Positions 31,620 to 43,685 are shown, counted from the stretch's first letter. The stretch: 64,000 bases of DNA from Trichuris trichiura (GCA_037903355.1 JBAJFE010000004.1:6184001-6248000); one strand, 5' to 3'. Notes: a model not told the origin generated them from the sequence alone. Translations and numbers: made by a program.

Positions 31620-33440
31620 CCTGACCAAAAGGCAACATGCACAGAAAGAAGATGCTGCTCTGCGTGGTAGGACATCGTATTATGCTGTATCGTGAACTGC
31701 TGCTCCCAGGCCAGACAATCACTGCCAGTGTTAACCGCTCCCAGCCAAGAAAATTAAAACGAATCTTACGAGATAAGCGGCAGAAATTTTCGCATAATCA
31801 GGGTGATGTCTTCCTATTGCTTGATGTTAGGATGTTTCATAAGTTCGTTCTGCCTTCCCGACTGCATTAATGTAATTTTTTGCTCCGAAAGTCAAACTGT
31901 TCAGACAGCAAAGTATTACCCTTCAATATGCATGACTTCTTCCCAACGACTGGTCAGCTGTTATATCCCTGGTCGGTGGAAATGTGGGCGCCTGGAGGAA
32001 AGGAAGCCGGAGGGTTATTTCTTGAGCTCTTGGTTGTTATTGAAGGAAACACCGCGCAAGCTGACAGCAAGCGAACGGAAAAGGCGGTAATAAGATGGAG
32101 CAAGGTTAGGAGAATAACCCTGATGAAAATGGAGCTCCCATTCAAGTTCGAGGATGGTTGCTTTGTGATGGATGCTGTATGGAGTTGGGCATTGTCGTGC
32201 TGCAGGATGACAGCGTTCTGCTTCTTCTGCCTTTTCTGCTGGATCGCGCTCCCTAAACGCCGTAACTGCTCTGCAGAAATTGTTGCAGTGATCGTCTGCT
32301 TCTTTGGAAGCAAGGCGAGATGTATAGTACCTTCACAATCCTACCAGACAGAGAGCATGGTCTTTCGTTGACTGAGTTCAGGCTTCGCTCGCATGGTTGG
32401 ATCCTTACCAGTACTCAGCTACTCCTTCCTTCGTTTTGTGTTGACGTACAGGTATCACTACTCTTCATTTGTGATGATCTGGCTGAAGAACGAGTGATGT
32501 TGGGCTACAGCTTGACGGTATTGAGGGAGGAGAGAACCTGCGGCAGAAACGCGCCGAATTTGATCATCTTGACTCAGCTGATGTGGCGCCCATGTTTCCG
32601 TTTTCTGTATCTTTCCCATAGACAGCAAATATGAATTCATGTGACATGACCGCTGCACGTCTTTTCAGCCAGTTCTTGTGGATCTTCGTGGACTAGGGCG
32701 TCAGTCTCTCTTACTCAAAATCGCTTGGCCTCGCTGACCTCGCACTGTCACGCAGACCACAATCTCCGACTGTGAAGCGGGAAAACTACTTTCTAGCTGC
32801 TGGATCGCTGATAGCTGTTTCCCTGTAGACCGTCTCAATCTAATCAGCGGCTGCAGCAGCACTTAATCCTTCGTTATACTGGAGAAGGAGTACCTGTCGG
32901 AGATGCACCATTTTGTTGACCTGACACTCCATCTTTCCGGCTAGGCTGAAACTTGTCATGAGCGCAATTTTAAAATTTAAGTGTACTGGCTTTTGAAGGA
33001 CACGGAGAGGTATCGAACGATATATCATGACTTGGCATGACAGCAGCTAAGTACGATGAAAATTTACTTCAAAAGAAAATGGAACGAACTTACGAAATTA
33101 CCGAATAACTTGCAATTTCATGTCCAATCAGCGGTGAAAAACAGTATACATCAGTTTGGTTGGAAAGAGTTTCCTCTAGCAGCATACTTTACAGACTTTG
33201 CCTTACTGGACTGTCATGTGTTCAGGTCTACAGCAAAATATCTGTCTAGGGAGCACCTCAAAGAATTTGAGGTGGTTGAAACATGAATGCTTTAGTTTTC
33301 TGGATCAAAGACCGGGTCCTTTTACCGCCCTGTCAGAACGTCGTCACAAGGTTGCTGAATGTAACGAAAACCATTTTATGAAAAACAGTTTTGCAATTCG
33401 ATTTTATGAGCACTTTTAAGTCAACACAAAGCGATGAAGA
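31620..33440 (+). pseudogene. Outer mariner transposase, split by a second mariner
   Basis: Two plus-strand parts form one decayed mariner transposase. 31636-31827 gives KKMLLCVVGH, LYRELLLPGQTITASV and LKRILRDKRQKF, the region before the second catalytic Asp. 33108-33300 continues with LQFHVQSAVKNSIHQFGWKEF and LLDCHVFRST, matching the family's LGWEVLPHPPYSPDLAPSDYHLF block. The PYSPDLAPSD motif is badly eroded. The N-terminal half is missing, and no terminal repeat of this copy was found. Confidence 0.82.
31830..33105 (-). mobile_element. Inner mariner element, reverse orientation (TA target)
   Basis: Ends are inverted: GGATGTTTCATAAGTTCGTT at the left, and GGTAATTTCGTAAGTTCGTT read inward at the right, with TA outside both (31828-31829 and 33106-33107). 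The minus strand carries a decayed transposase: QVNKMVHLRQVLLLQYNEG near 32950, then GKIQKTETWAPHQLSQDD, ALLPKKQTITATISAEQL, NAVILQHDNAQLHTAS (holding the Asp of the catalytic triad). Several stops. Removing it rejoins the two halves of the outer mariner. Confidence 0.88.
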
Positions 33441-35305
33441 CGTTTCCTCGTACCTAATTCATAGAATGAAATGCAAAAGATTACTATTTAAAATGTAGGT
33501 GCATATGGCGAGACGGCAAATAAGAAAAATTTAAGTTTCTGCTCTCCGTCTTTCTCCCATTCATACAAATCTTAACTCTCTCCAAAACTGACTCACTGCA
33601 CAGTGAACGAACAGCGAATCTTTAACACTATGTGCAAGATGACAGGGCATGCAGATAAAAAAAAAGCACTCCTCCAGCTCATCTCGACAAGGCCGTTGGT
33701 GCACACAGAAAAAAAGTGCCAGCGCGGTGTCATGTCCACCACCATTGCGTCAGACTCCGTCAACGGTGATGTCACTGTTTCCTTGTAATAAATCAGGCTG
33801 GCTCTACCGTCGGTGATTTTGTCTTTATCCGCAAGTGCAACAATGATGCCGCTTATTTTTTAAGCGGCAGACACGAACAGATGGACCAGTAAATAGAAAA
33901 ACGGTAAGGAACAGAGAATGAAAAACGGGATTGCACGACGGATTAAAATTCTGAGAAAACGAGAGAAAAATAATAATGATAATAACGGAAAAATGAAAGG
34001 GGAGTATATAAATGAACACTTTTCTGAGCTGCGGGTGGTCGTGCAGGAGGGCATAACTTTACAGTTGGGAGTAAAGTTATTAGTTTAGTAGGTGCAGTGT
34101 TATGAGCATGAGGTTAGTAAGTGCAGTCTACAGCTGTCATAATAGTGAGCGCTATCTACATTTTAGTGGATTGGCAAGTGTCATCTGTACATGCGGTTTA
34201 GGAAGTGACGTCAGGTGTCATTGAACAATGATTCGTGTGGTCAAGCGACTAAAGGATTTTTTTGTTCGCGTTGTATAACTACAATCACAATAAATTTCAT
34301 AGTATTTTTAGCACAACCTGTTTTGCTAATGAACTACTCCATTTCTACTATTCGAATCTGAATAAATTGCAACAATCAGTTACCGAACACGTTTTTCCCC
34401 TGCCACTTGTAAAATCATTCCTACGTACTTTTTCCTTTCTATTTTCTTTTCTTTAGAAAAATTCTTGTTCGATGTTTGGTCTTCAGTTAGAAGAGCTTCA
34501 AAAAATCAAATACGGTAATCCGTTTAAACAAAGGAATAAACTTATCATGCTGCTGAAGTGGACTCTATTCACATCAAAGCCTACTGGATGCTTGCTGGGC
34601 TGTGCAGGATAGATTCTCGTTGGATCTACTAAATCCTTCATACAGCACTGTTCATCAACATGTTTATCAACATGCAAACGACGCAGCAACTACTGTAGCT
34701 GCCAATACTAGAACGTACTTTTGCAAATCGATTAGCTCTATTTATCAATAAAATTGCTTCAGGCTTTTCGGTTCAATATTTATTGCAGTACTTCAAGGCC
34801 CTCAATAGCAGTGGACGATTAAATATCTGAATATTTTTTTCATCGAGTTCAGCTGGGTTGCATCATCTTCCGCTAGTCTTATCCTCTCTGACATTGCCCG
34901 TCAGTAGCTATGAGTTAGCCATTTATTAAATCAGTTGTAGTATTCCATTTTGGTGAACCATTCGATCACTGAACTGGTATAACAGCCGCTCACTAAAACA
35001 TAAATTGATTAAACAGCTCAAAATGCTATAAAAACACAACACTAGAGAACATGCAATTATAAGCTTTCCCTAAAAGCACAAAACAGGGGCTGAAAAGCAA
35101 AGCAGATTCACGCTGGGAGAAGCGAACTGACTAAAACCCATCTGAAGCAGATTTTCAGTAGAATTACGCCAAGGCTGCGGACAGTTAAGAGTACGCGCAG
35201 TACACAAGATTTCTGATGATATGAAGAGCGTGCCGTCATTCTTTTTTTAGTTCAAGCCCACCCTTTTTATGTGGATGGTTACCCAATATGTAGCTTAAGG
35301 TTATA
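33441..35305. other. Gene-free stretch
   Basis: Short frames on both strands, none recognised. No repeat or RNA feature is seen. Confidence 0.35.
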
Positions 35306-35309
35306 AACC

Positions 35310-35420
35310 ATTGATTCCCAAAGTGGGGGATATCAGTCCCTTGGCGGCGATGGAAAGGCTCAGGAGGAGATATTGGTCTTGAGAGGGTGATTTGTTCTAA
35401 ACGATTTAGGTCAGGGAAGG
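35310..35420. mobile_element. Possible hAT terminal fragment
   Basis: CATTGATTCCCAAAGTGGGGG resembles a hAT inverted-repeat end, followed by G-rich text like the three full copies. No matching second end or duplication was found. Confidence 0.35.
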
Positions 35421-36452
35421 GTCTGAGATAGTGCAGCTACTAAGTTTCGTAGTCCTTCTCGGTCATTCCTGCCCATTCAGTCTTCCTGATGATGGGATAG
35501 CAAAACAGGACTTGCGAAAAGTGAACAGAATCACTGATATAATTTGTCACGCTTTCATGTTAACGTGGGTCATGGAGCAACGAATCCATCATTTCCGGTT
35601 AGCTACCATGACAGCACCTGCGTTGAGTGACCAATATCTGTAACTGTTAATATTAATAAAAGAGCGAGAATTCTGAGCCCCAGACATTAACTAGAAAAGA
35701 ACACGTGTCTCTTTCCAGACTTCGCCGACCGTAATATTTCGAGGCTTATTACTGAAGCTTTAAAAGTCGTTGTAATGACCTTTTGACGGAAAAAAATCTT
35801 GAAGTGAATGAGCAAAACAACGCATTAACAAACAGGCGAAGTTTTGCCTTCTGTCACCTCCCAGAGCAGGCTTTATAAGTACAGCAATACCACTTTTCCT
35901 ATTATCTCCATAACCTTTTTGCTGTCTCAGTCGTACTGCCAGACTTCAGGAATAGTAGTTTCTTCAGGAAGAATGGAATGAGTGGAAGAAAGAAATATGA
36001 AGACAGTCACGAAATTGCCATCTGCTTAAAACCCTCGGTAACAACTGGCTTGTACATACTGATAAGTCTTAATAAGGACACGGCTTATCTTCGGTCACTT
36101 TAGGATAAATTTGGCAAAAAGCCAACATTGCGAAGTATGCCTGCTTCGCTACAATAAAATGACGAGTTTACTTGCTTCTTAATAATATTTCATTACTAAT
36201 TCCAAAATCTGGAAAGCCGCATAGCATTGAGGTAAACTTTTTACTTCCTGTTATCACTGAAATTCCATGGACGTTGCTGCACACATCCCCTACTGAAATA
36301 ATCCAAAAGATCCACTAGAGCAATAATGTGGCGCGGAGGAGAGCCGTCAAATTAAGAAGTGACATAGAAAAAACTATAGAATTTTTTGAGGACTACATCA
36401 TGTGCCTTGAAATTTGATAAATCCACTTTGCCTGGTAATGAGGTATTACTAC
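35421..36452. other. Gene-free stretch
   Basis: Nothing recognised on either strand. Confidence 0.35.
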
Positions 36453-36465
36453 AAGCTTAAGTTCG

Positions 36466-36667
36466 TCTTGAAAATGTGGTTTCTTGGTACGGGAGCGTAT
36501 GTTTTCATAATGCAAAAGTTTTATTATGGAATTATTCCCGTTTAATGTGATAAATTACTCCGGAGAACTCACAACCGCTGAAGACGGGTCTCGGTCGACC
36601 CGAAAGCTCCGGAGTAATTTATCACATTAAACGGGAATAATTCCGTAATAAAACTTTTGCATTATGA
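36466..36667 (+). mobile_element. Palindromic ribozyme unit, family A, copy 2 (13-bp TSD)
   Basis: Flanked by AAGCTTAAGTTCG at 36453-36465 and 36668-36680. Same start (TTGAAAATGTGGTTTCTTGG) and tail as copy 1. Arms from TTCCCGTTTAATGTGATAAA to CTCCGGAG pair with the right arm. The left core has been deleted, leaving one hammerhead-like core. Confidence 0.88.
36578..36605 (+). ncRNA. Hammerhead-ribozyme-like core, family A
   Basis: CTGAAGA, CGGGTC-TCGGTC-GACCCG, GAAA, GCTCCGGAG. Both boxes and helix II are intact. Confidence 0.58.
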
Positions 36668-36680
36668 AAGCTTAAGTTCG

Positions 36681-37371
36681 CTCTATAAAAGACGAGTGTT
36701 TAGAACAGGAATTATTGTTTGCCGGAGAACACGTAACCTGCATTAAAGGTGAGTCAATATTTCACGCTGTAGATTTCAAAAAGAGTATTCCTTTTACGAA
36801 CATGATAAGTGTAGCAAGAACACGAAGTGCCATCCACAGTGAGAAACCATCACAGATTTAGTGCGCATTTGAAGGATGCGGTTTACTGCATAACTCATCA
36901 GGCAGCATTCTGTTGCAAAACACTTCAACGACCGTTCTAGTTGCACATGGCAGTTTGTCATTGCAGCAGTGAACAAAATCAAGAGTAAGTCGTTGAATGA
37001 GAGATTGTTCAGTCAATTAAGTGAGGCGAATAGTGAAGATTTCAACTGTTTATTACTTCATACCGAAGTTCATCGGTTATCGAAAGGTACTTGCTTGGGC
37101 TGCTTTTATAGTCTTTTTGATGCAGTTCTGGAATTCTTATAGGACGAAAATGCTACGCTGCGTGATGACTTAAAGAAATTCAAAAATGACATCGCATACC
37201 TAACGGAATTATATTTAAAGTTCAATGGGATGAATTTCCAGTTGCAGGGTGATAACCTTAGTCTAATCAAAACGAAGGCTATTGTATCTGCATTTGTTTC
37301 AAAGTTAGTTATTTTCAAACGAAACCTGGGACGTGTCGAGTTCAAATCCGAAAAGATAGTAAGTCCCAAAA
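36681..37371 (+). pseudogene. ZBED5/SCAND3-like hAT transposase fragment
   Basis: The frame from about 36968 reads VNKIKSKSLNERLFSQLSE, FNCLLLHTEVHRLSKGTCL, FYSLFDAVLEFL, a stop near 37140, then RDDLKKFKNDIAYLTELYLK, GMNFQLQGDNLSLIKTKAIV and SKLVIFKRNLGRVEF. This is the C-terminal half of a ZBED5-type transposase, better kept than the copy at 1-1130. At 36780-36960 a shifted, weaker stretch probably continues it upstream. The TSD of the family A unit at 36466 abuts its left side. Confidence 0.82.
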
Positions 37372-38213
37372 AACGACCATTATCTTGCCCTCTGTTTCAT
37401 AATTAAATAATTTTATTTTGGGATATTGATTGTTCAGGACGTCAACATTCAGCATTTTGACCGTTACGGATTTTGTCTTTCCAAATTTTGACATACGCTC
37501 CTTGTAACAATCCGCAAGGTGACAATTTTATAGTTACTGAGGGCAACTGTTATATCCTGAAAATCGTAAATACTTACTGTAGATACGGTGCACAGTAAAA
37601 TATCCGTGAGCAAAACCCACCATTCCATTGTTACTCATTTCTCATCAGTAATAGCCATTTTTTTCCTCTCTCCGGGAAGGTTTTATGCCCATAAGGGCTT
37701 CATTGTGCACATTGGCTTGTAATTTTTCTGTTGCTGAGTAAACGGAAACCCTCACAACTTATCACTGGTATCCAGCACCTGTTACGACTACAGGACATAA
37801 AAGCAAGCCCTTTAATGTGCAAAGAAAGCAAGTGAACGATAACGGTGGAGCATCGGGACATGCTTTGGCCTATCTTCATTGTCGAGTCAGTTCAAGTCTA
37901 GGCGGTCCACGACCGAGAGAGATGCGGAAGCGATGATAGAATATTTGTCTCAAAAGGGGGTGATGGCACAAAAACGTTTGGGAACTAAATGAATATCTGA
38001 TCGACTGATATTTGATCACTATAAATTTATTCGATTTTAAAATTCTCACAAATGCCGACAAGATTTATATTCAAAGTTAACAAGCTAGATTTTCCTATGG
38101 GCACGCAGGAGCAGGCAATGACAAAGTACATGTTGGGATTCGTTACCAACCGCGGAAATTCTGCAGAAACAAAAACAGCGGGTACGGGAGGCGACCTATA
38201 CTTATCTTATAGA
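37372..38213. other. Gene-free stretch
   Basis: Nothing recognised. Confidence 0.35.
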
Positions 38214-38448
38214 AGATTTACCGTATATTACGGCCTATAAGAACATCCCTCTACCTAAGTAACGGGTGGTAATAATTGGCCCAGTTGGTACTTCCTAGGC
38301 GCGCATTCGACTTAATAGTCCTATGAGCTGAACAGCAATTCTTCTACCTCAATAATTAGACTAACTAAGTGATTAACTGGGCCAATCATTACTACCCATT
38401 ACTTAGGTAGAGGGGTGTTCTTATAGGCCGTAATATAGGTAAATTTTC
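38214..38448. mobile_element. MITE with ~70-bp terminal inverted repeats
   Basis: ATTTACCGTATATTACGGCC on the left; read inward from the right, ATTTACCTATATTACGGCC. The arms continue through TATAAGAACA(C/T)CCCTCTACC, TTACTACCC-type text and TTGGCCCAGTT. About 90 bp of unpaired centre. No frame; superfamily unknown. Confidence 0.78.
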
Positions 38449-38592
38449 TGCTTTCTAGCTGGTTCAGGTAACCGAAAATTCAGATAATCAAGCTTTTGAA
38501 AATGTGGTTTCTTGGTACGGGAACGTATGTTTTCATAATGTAAAGCTTTATTACGGAGTAGGTTCCCGTTTAATCCGTGCTAACTCCGGAGC

Positions 38593-38620
38593 TTTCGGGT
38601 CAACCGAGACCCGTCTTCAG
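38593..38620 (-). ncRNA. Hammerhead-ribozyme-like core, family A, left arm
   Basis: Minus strand CTGAAGA, CGGGTC-TCGGTT-GACCCG, GAAA, GCTCCGGAG; intact boxes and helix II. Confidence 0.58.
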
Positions 38621-38694
38621 CGGTTCTAAATAATGGATAATAGATATCCATTATTTAGAACCGCTGAATAATAGATATCCATTATTTAGAACCG

Positions 38695-38722
38695 CTGAAG
38701 ACGGGTCTCGGTTGACCCGAAA
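38695..38722 (+). ncRNA. Hammerhead-ribozyme-like core, family A, right arm
   Basis: Mirror of the core at 38593, identical in both boxes and helix II. Confidence 0.58.
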
Positions 38723-38989
38723 GCTCCGGAGTTAGCACGCATTAAACGGGAACCTACTCCGTAATAAAGCTTTACATTAAACCAAGCTTTTAGTTATTCT
38801 TCTGCATTGTATGCACACCCGAAAACTGCTAAGTGATGAAAACAAAGCAAATACACCTTTTTTGAACAATCAATAGTGTTTGCACGACAGATAGAAAAAT
38901 TTTACATGAAGATAAAGAGAGTTTTTTGATGCATTTTTTTATGACTTCGTCTTGTGGTGCAGTTGACATGACATGAAAAGCTTAATCGA

Positions 38990-39092
38990 ACATGAAAATA
39001 ATGGACGTAACGGACAGGGCTGATCTTGTTCCGTCGACAGCATCGCAACACGCTGACCACGAGATAAGATCAGCCCCGAAAGCTACCTTTAT
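38990..39092 (+). repeat. Degenerate ribozyme-type inverted repeat
   Basis: GGACAGGGCTGATCTTGTTCC and its eroded mirror around CTGACCA...AGATCAGCCCC-GAAAGCTACC. The layout is that of the PLE hammerhead tails at 41383, but CTGACCA breaks the box. Confidence 0.45.
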
Positions 39093-41232
39093 TCTTTTTC
39101 TATCTCATTAAAGTTTTCACGTCGATTCGGCTGGACAGTATGACAAAGCCATAAAAACCTGGATCAAGGGACCAATCCTGTTATCAAAGAGGCTACGTGT
39201 TAGAACAATTATAGGGAATGCCGACTCCGCTAGCCAACAATCAGCGTTCGTGGTGCCTGTCTGCGAATCCTACCACAAATTACTTATATATCTATCAATG
39301 AGGTTCCAGCATAAAGAGGTACTTACATTAGGGCAAAAGCATCTTCCGGAACCTTCGGCAATCCCCAGCTTTCATGAATTCCTCGAACAATCAGCGTTCT
39401 AAGAAACTGCGCGACGGCAACTTGCTTTGCCACTTTTTTTGTTGTTGCCTGACCACTCGCCGTAACACCTGCCGCGCTCAAATGACATGTGTGAATTGGC
39501 CGTACGCCACTGGCCTGCAGTACTACTGCTAACTGAAATTAGTTTCAGATTAAAATACCTACTTCGTATTGAAAATTTGGTACGACGTATCGTCGTCTGC
39601 ATTGATAGTTGAAAAAGTCGCATGGCGACTTTGCGTTGGTGCCCTAAAGCAGCAAATATCTAACTAACTCATAGAACTGACAAAACAATAGATAAACCGT
39701 TACCGTTGATTATGGACTGAAATTCATCTCTTCTGTTTGCAATGAATCATCTCTGATCAAGAAATCTCAAGATCGAAAAACTACTTATGAGTGATTTAAA
39801 GAGCACATAAAAATGTCAACTCATTGACTCAATGCTAACGTGCGTCTTAGTGCCGACACGGCCAACAACAGTGGTAAAAGCAATACCTTGGTCTAACAAA
39901 AATTACGGATGAACCAAGGAAGCTGCAAAAGCCAGAGCGACGGTTACGGAGCACTGGTTGCTCCAAAGTGTGGTATCCCCCACGTCAGAAACAGTGGTTT
40001 AACTGAGAGGGTGAAAGCCCAAGGATTAGTGAACAACCTATTAAGGCAAGGGACCGGAACAGGAGGTTCTTGGAAGAGCTAAAAACTTCTCCCGAGTTAA
40101 CGGGAATGATGTTCCCACGTTCCTGACGAGCCAATCATGCGTTCTCATCGATGTTGAAATAGTATGTCGCATCCTAGGCTTCGCTGATGCATTATTCTAT
40201 GTTAAGTTAAAGGCGTGATAAAAACCGCGTATAAACGTAAAGCTTGTCATGTGGGCATTGCCCACTTGCACTGTTAGGTTGGGCAAGAAGAATCTATATT
40301 CGAAACGGCAACGGGAAAGCGCATAGAGAGCAGCGTATCAAATCGTCAACAGTGGCGAGAAACGCAGCTGCTTTTTTTTGAGGCTTCTAAGGATGTAATA
40401 ATAGTTCGAAAACGTCGCAGTTCTTAGAATCTGGCCACGGTGCTGAATGAGGATTATTTAGTCGTCTAAGGCGGTCTTGTTCCATATTTTTGATGACAAA
40501 GACACCAATAGCAAAACATGAAACAGTCTGTGTACGAGATAAAGTCACTAACGCTAAAGTAAGGGCGCTATACGGCGACTACGCATATGATAGGACCAAT
40601 AATAATTCCTCGTTAGTGGCGTTAAGCTTAGTTCACTGACCGATCACGTTCTCCTAACACTCGAGCATCCTGTCTCTTTTAATGATACGCAAACTTCACT
40701 TCACATCACTTCCTTTTATAATTATGAATGCTGGAAAAGCGGCCTTACGTTTATTTGAAATTTAGTGTCTGCTAACTGGCGCATAAGTTTTTCTTGGAGG
40801 TGAGGTACGGTATGCTCGTTTTTAGTAAAACATTAGAGGAAAAGGAGAGAAGAAACAGAGCTTTCAGAGCAAAGTGGCTCGAGTCATAAAGGGGGAAGAA
40901 AAGAAGCTGTCAGATTTAGTGTCTATGTGTTGTGGTTCTAAACTCAGTTCAGTTTGTAAATCGTTTCCTCTTTTCAGACCAGCCACATTTCGAGTTAATG
41001 CGTTTGTGTTTGTTCTTTGTGTACTGTGGTTCTGTTCGTGATCTCCTGTTTTTGCGCCTCTGCTCATTTCTTCTGCTGCTTTCGTTTTACGCTTCATAAC
41101 CACTTTGACTCCCAATCTTCAGCACTCGTAAGGCATTTCTCTTCTTCCTTGGTAATGTCCCCCTTAGTAGATCACTGAATGTGTTTTCTTTTCCGGAAGG
41201 AACAGCATGCTCAGTAACTGTTGCTCTTTTCG
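39093..41232. other. Gene-free stretch
   Basis: About 2.1 kb with no recognised gene or repeat. It ends at the target duplication of the PLE. Confidence 0.35.
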
Positions 41233-41382
41233 TCATTCTTGGACTTTCATAACTTCTTTATACGGTATGTTCTCTTGCCCGTTGATGGATTCTGGAATTA
41301 TAGCGAAGCAAATGCCCTACCAACGGATGGATGAGCAATTATTAAGGAAAAATTCAGAACAATCACTTAACAGGTTCGTAGC

Positions 41383-41411
41383 TTTCGGGACTAGCCTTGT
41401 CCCGTCGTCAG
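41383..41411 (-). ncRNA. Hammerhead-ribozyme-like core of the PLE
   Basis: Minus strand CTGACGA, CGGGAC-AAGGCTA-GTCCCG, GAAA, GCTACG. It lies about 105 bp after the PLE stop codon, just before the 3' repeat. Boxes and helix II are intact. Confidence 0.6.
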
Positions 41412-42389
41412 CGATGGTGGTAATGTCACTTTTACTACGATGTTAGGGTGTTTACAGGAGGGGAGAGGGCGCTAGTCGGTATGGAACAACAACCTGTTTT
41501 ACTGATAACAGATGTTCATATCGAGCTGACCTCCACCCCTTTGTCACGGTTTATGGATGTGTTATTGCGAATGAACAGGGGCCCCTTTATTTGCCTGAAG
41601 CGGAAATGGCTCTCGCGGCAAATGATCTTCAGGTGCAGGTCACGTGAGCATTGAGAGGAATGCTCAGCGACCGTGGTGTTCTTCGCTTTCTCCATGGCTT
41701 GTAATGGTGGAATTGTTCTTGGACGTCCCCGACGTGTCCTGTATATTCCATTCAACTCATCTTCCGCGGTCCGGTAGCTGTTGAGCGCATTCATGTGTTC
41801 TTTAAATCTGTCAAATAAGGTATTGCTCGTTTCTCCTATGTAGGAGGCGTTGCAGTCACAATTTATCACATAAACGACGCCTGGTCTCTGTTCGAACGGA
41901 ACTTTGATCTTATCACTCCGGACTAAAGAACGAAGGTTGGGGGAAGACTTGAAGAAAATGCGGAAGCCGTACCGGCGTCCCAGACGTTGCAAGTGTTCCC
42001 CCAGCCCGACGTAGTAAGGAATCGTGAGGACTGGACAGGGATCTCCCTCACTATTTGAAGTGGTGCCGGTAGGGTTTAACCTTCGCGCTATGGTGGAGGT
42101 AACGAAGGTTTTTGGGTAGCCATTTTTCTCCAATGTCGTCGCAATGTGGTGTAACTCAGAATTTATGAATTCTGGATCACAGATTGCGATGGCGCGATCC
42201 ACCACCCCTGTCACTATCCCCCTTTTTACTGACATGGGGTGGTGTGAGGAGAAATGCAGGTATCTGTCCGAATGCGTTGGTTTCCTGTATACCGTTGTTC
42301 TTAAAGACGTAGCCTTTCGGTGAACCAACACATCCAGGAAGGGAAGTTTCTTGCCTACTTCCCTTTCAATTGTGAAGGAAATTTTTCCT

Positions 42390-42646
42390 AGTGTGTTTGA
42401 TCTTCTACTGCTTTTCCCGTTCTAATCTGCTTTGGTATCTGTGATTCAGACGAAACAATTGCTCTACCAGCGGGTGGATGAGCGATTATTAGGAAAAAAA
42501 TTGAACAGGACCAATGCACTCAACTTTATTTTCAGAGCTTTCGGAACACTCTAGTTCCGTCGTCAGTGAGGTGGTGGAGCGGAAAAAGCCGTAGAAGATC
42601 AAACACACTATGAAACACCAACCCGTCACAAAGCATCCAGTTTTTC
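42390..42646 (-). mobile_element. Ribozyme unit, family B, nested in the PLE (14-bp TSD)
   Basis: Flanked by AGGAAATTTTTCCT at 42376-42389 and 42647-42660. It holds an inverted pair AGTGTGTTTGATCTTCTAC / GTAGAAGATCAAACACACT near its ends, a variant CTACCAGCGGGTGGATGAGC box, and a minus-strand core. One arm is mostly deleted compared with the copy at 15825. It interrupts the RT gene just after motif C. Confidence 0.9.
42539..42566 (-). ncRNA. Hammerhead-ribozyme-like core, family B
   Basis: Minus strand CTGACGA, CGGAAC-TAGAGT-GTTCCG, GAAA, GCTCTG. Intact boxes and 6-bp helix II. Confidence 0.6.
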
Positions 42647-43517
42647 AGGAAATTTTTCCTGGGAAAATCGAGTTCAGGTGTTTCAAGAGAGCTCCCTCCT
42701 GTCCTTTATTAACAATAGCGAAAATGTCATCAACATAACGTTTGAACAGACGGGGAGCCCAAGGGGTGTCCGAACCTTCGAAGGCAACCTCCTCTAGGTG
42801 TTCCATAAACAATTCCGCGAGGACCGGAGAAAGCGGACTACCCATCGGTGCTCCCTCATTCTGTCGGAAGAAGCTTTCTTGAAACCTGAAGTAGTTCCCT
42901 TCACACATACAAAACGGGACTAACTTGACTATTTGACAAGGAAACAGTTTAGTTCGCTCACTTAAGCTGGTGTCCTTGTTCAATAGGGACTGTAGTCTGT
43001 CGAGGGTGTGTGAGATGGGAATGCTGGTGAAGAGGTCCTTCACATCGTAACTTACAAAAAGTCAGATTTTGAGAGGTGGAACGAACGTAGGGTGGAGCAG
43101 AAATCCCTGTGGTTGGTGACGTGAGAGTCCCTTCCTCCGGTCAACGGCTGGATGATACCTTTGAGGTAAACACACAGTTGTGATGTAACGCTGTTAACAC
43201 TGCACACAACTGGTCTCAAAGGCACCCCAGGTTTGTGGACCTTTGGAAGGCTGTAGAGCTGAGGGTACACGGTGACGCTCTTGAAGTACAACCTTTTTCG
43301 GATGGAGGTGATGGTATTCCCCTTGGAAAGTTCCGCGAAGGACTGCAGGATATTCCTCAGCTCCGTTCTAGCCTGTGGAGTTGGATCTGACTGAATGGGC
43401 GTGTAAGTGGTGCTGTTTAATAAAGATAACATTTTGTCAACATAATTCGTCTTGTCCAGAAGCACCACTACATTGCCTTTGTTAGCCTTGGTGACAATTA
43501 GATCCTTCCTCCTTTTT

Positions 43518-43685
43518 GTAAATGTAACTTCTTGGTACGGGACCGTATAGTTTCATGTCGAGTTTCTTTTACGGAAAGTTTGTCCCGTTGATAATATTTT
43601 TAATATTCCGGAGCTTTCAGGTCAAACGAGACCCGTCTTCAGCGGTGTTAAAATAAAGCAATGAAGTAACGAAATTTTCACGGTG
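43518..43685 (-). mobile_element. Ribozyme unit, family A, nested in the PLE (12-bp TSD)
   Basis: Flanked by TTCCTCCTTTTT at 43506-43517 and 43686-43697. Read on the minus strand it has one hammerhead-like core and the family A tail ending TATACGGTCCCGTACCAAG. No mirrored arm, so this is the non-palindromic form. It interrupts the N-terminal part of the PLE gene; one copy of the duplication restores the frame. Confidence 0.9.
43615..43642 (-). ncRNA. Hammerhead-ribozyme-like core, family A
   Basis: Minus strand CTGAAGA, CGGGTC-TCGTTT-GACCT, GAAA, GCTCCGGA. Helix II is five pairs here because the last G is A. Confidence 0.55.

Larger units (their letters stand above)
38498..38782 (+). mobile_element. 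Palindromic ribozyme unit, family A, copy 3 (9-bp TSD)
   Basis: Flanked by CAAGCTTTT at 38489-38497 and 38783-38791. Same layout as copy 1: opposing cores in both arms. The centre holds a tandem repeat of ATAGATATCCATTATTTAGA with a broken extra CTGAATA, as if replication slipped in the hairpin loop. Confidence 0.87.

Noticed and set aside
31954..32371. Plus-strand frame of 163 codons at 31880
   Set aside because: Antisense of the inner mariner transposase, whose minus-strand motifs are clear.
37330..37350. GTTCAAATCC-like tRNA T-arm text
   Set aside because: Lies in the ZBED pseudogene and no tRNA cloverleaf surrounds it; no tRNA was found in the window.
27278..38791. Regular repeated palindromes that might suggest CRISPR
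   Set aside because: Repeats are kilobases apart, have TSDs and lie in an intron-bearing animal genome.
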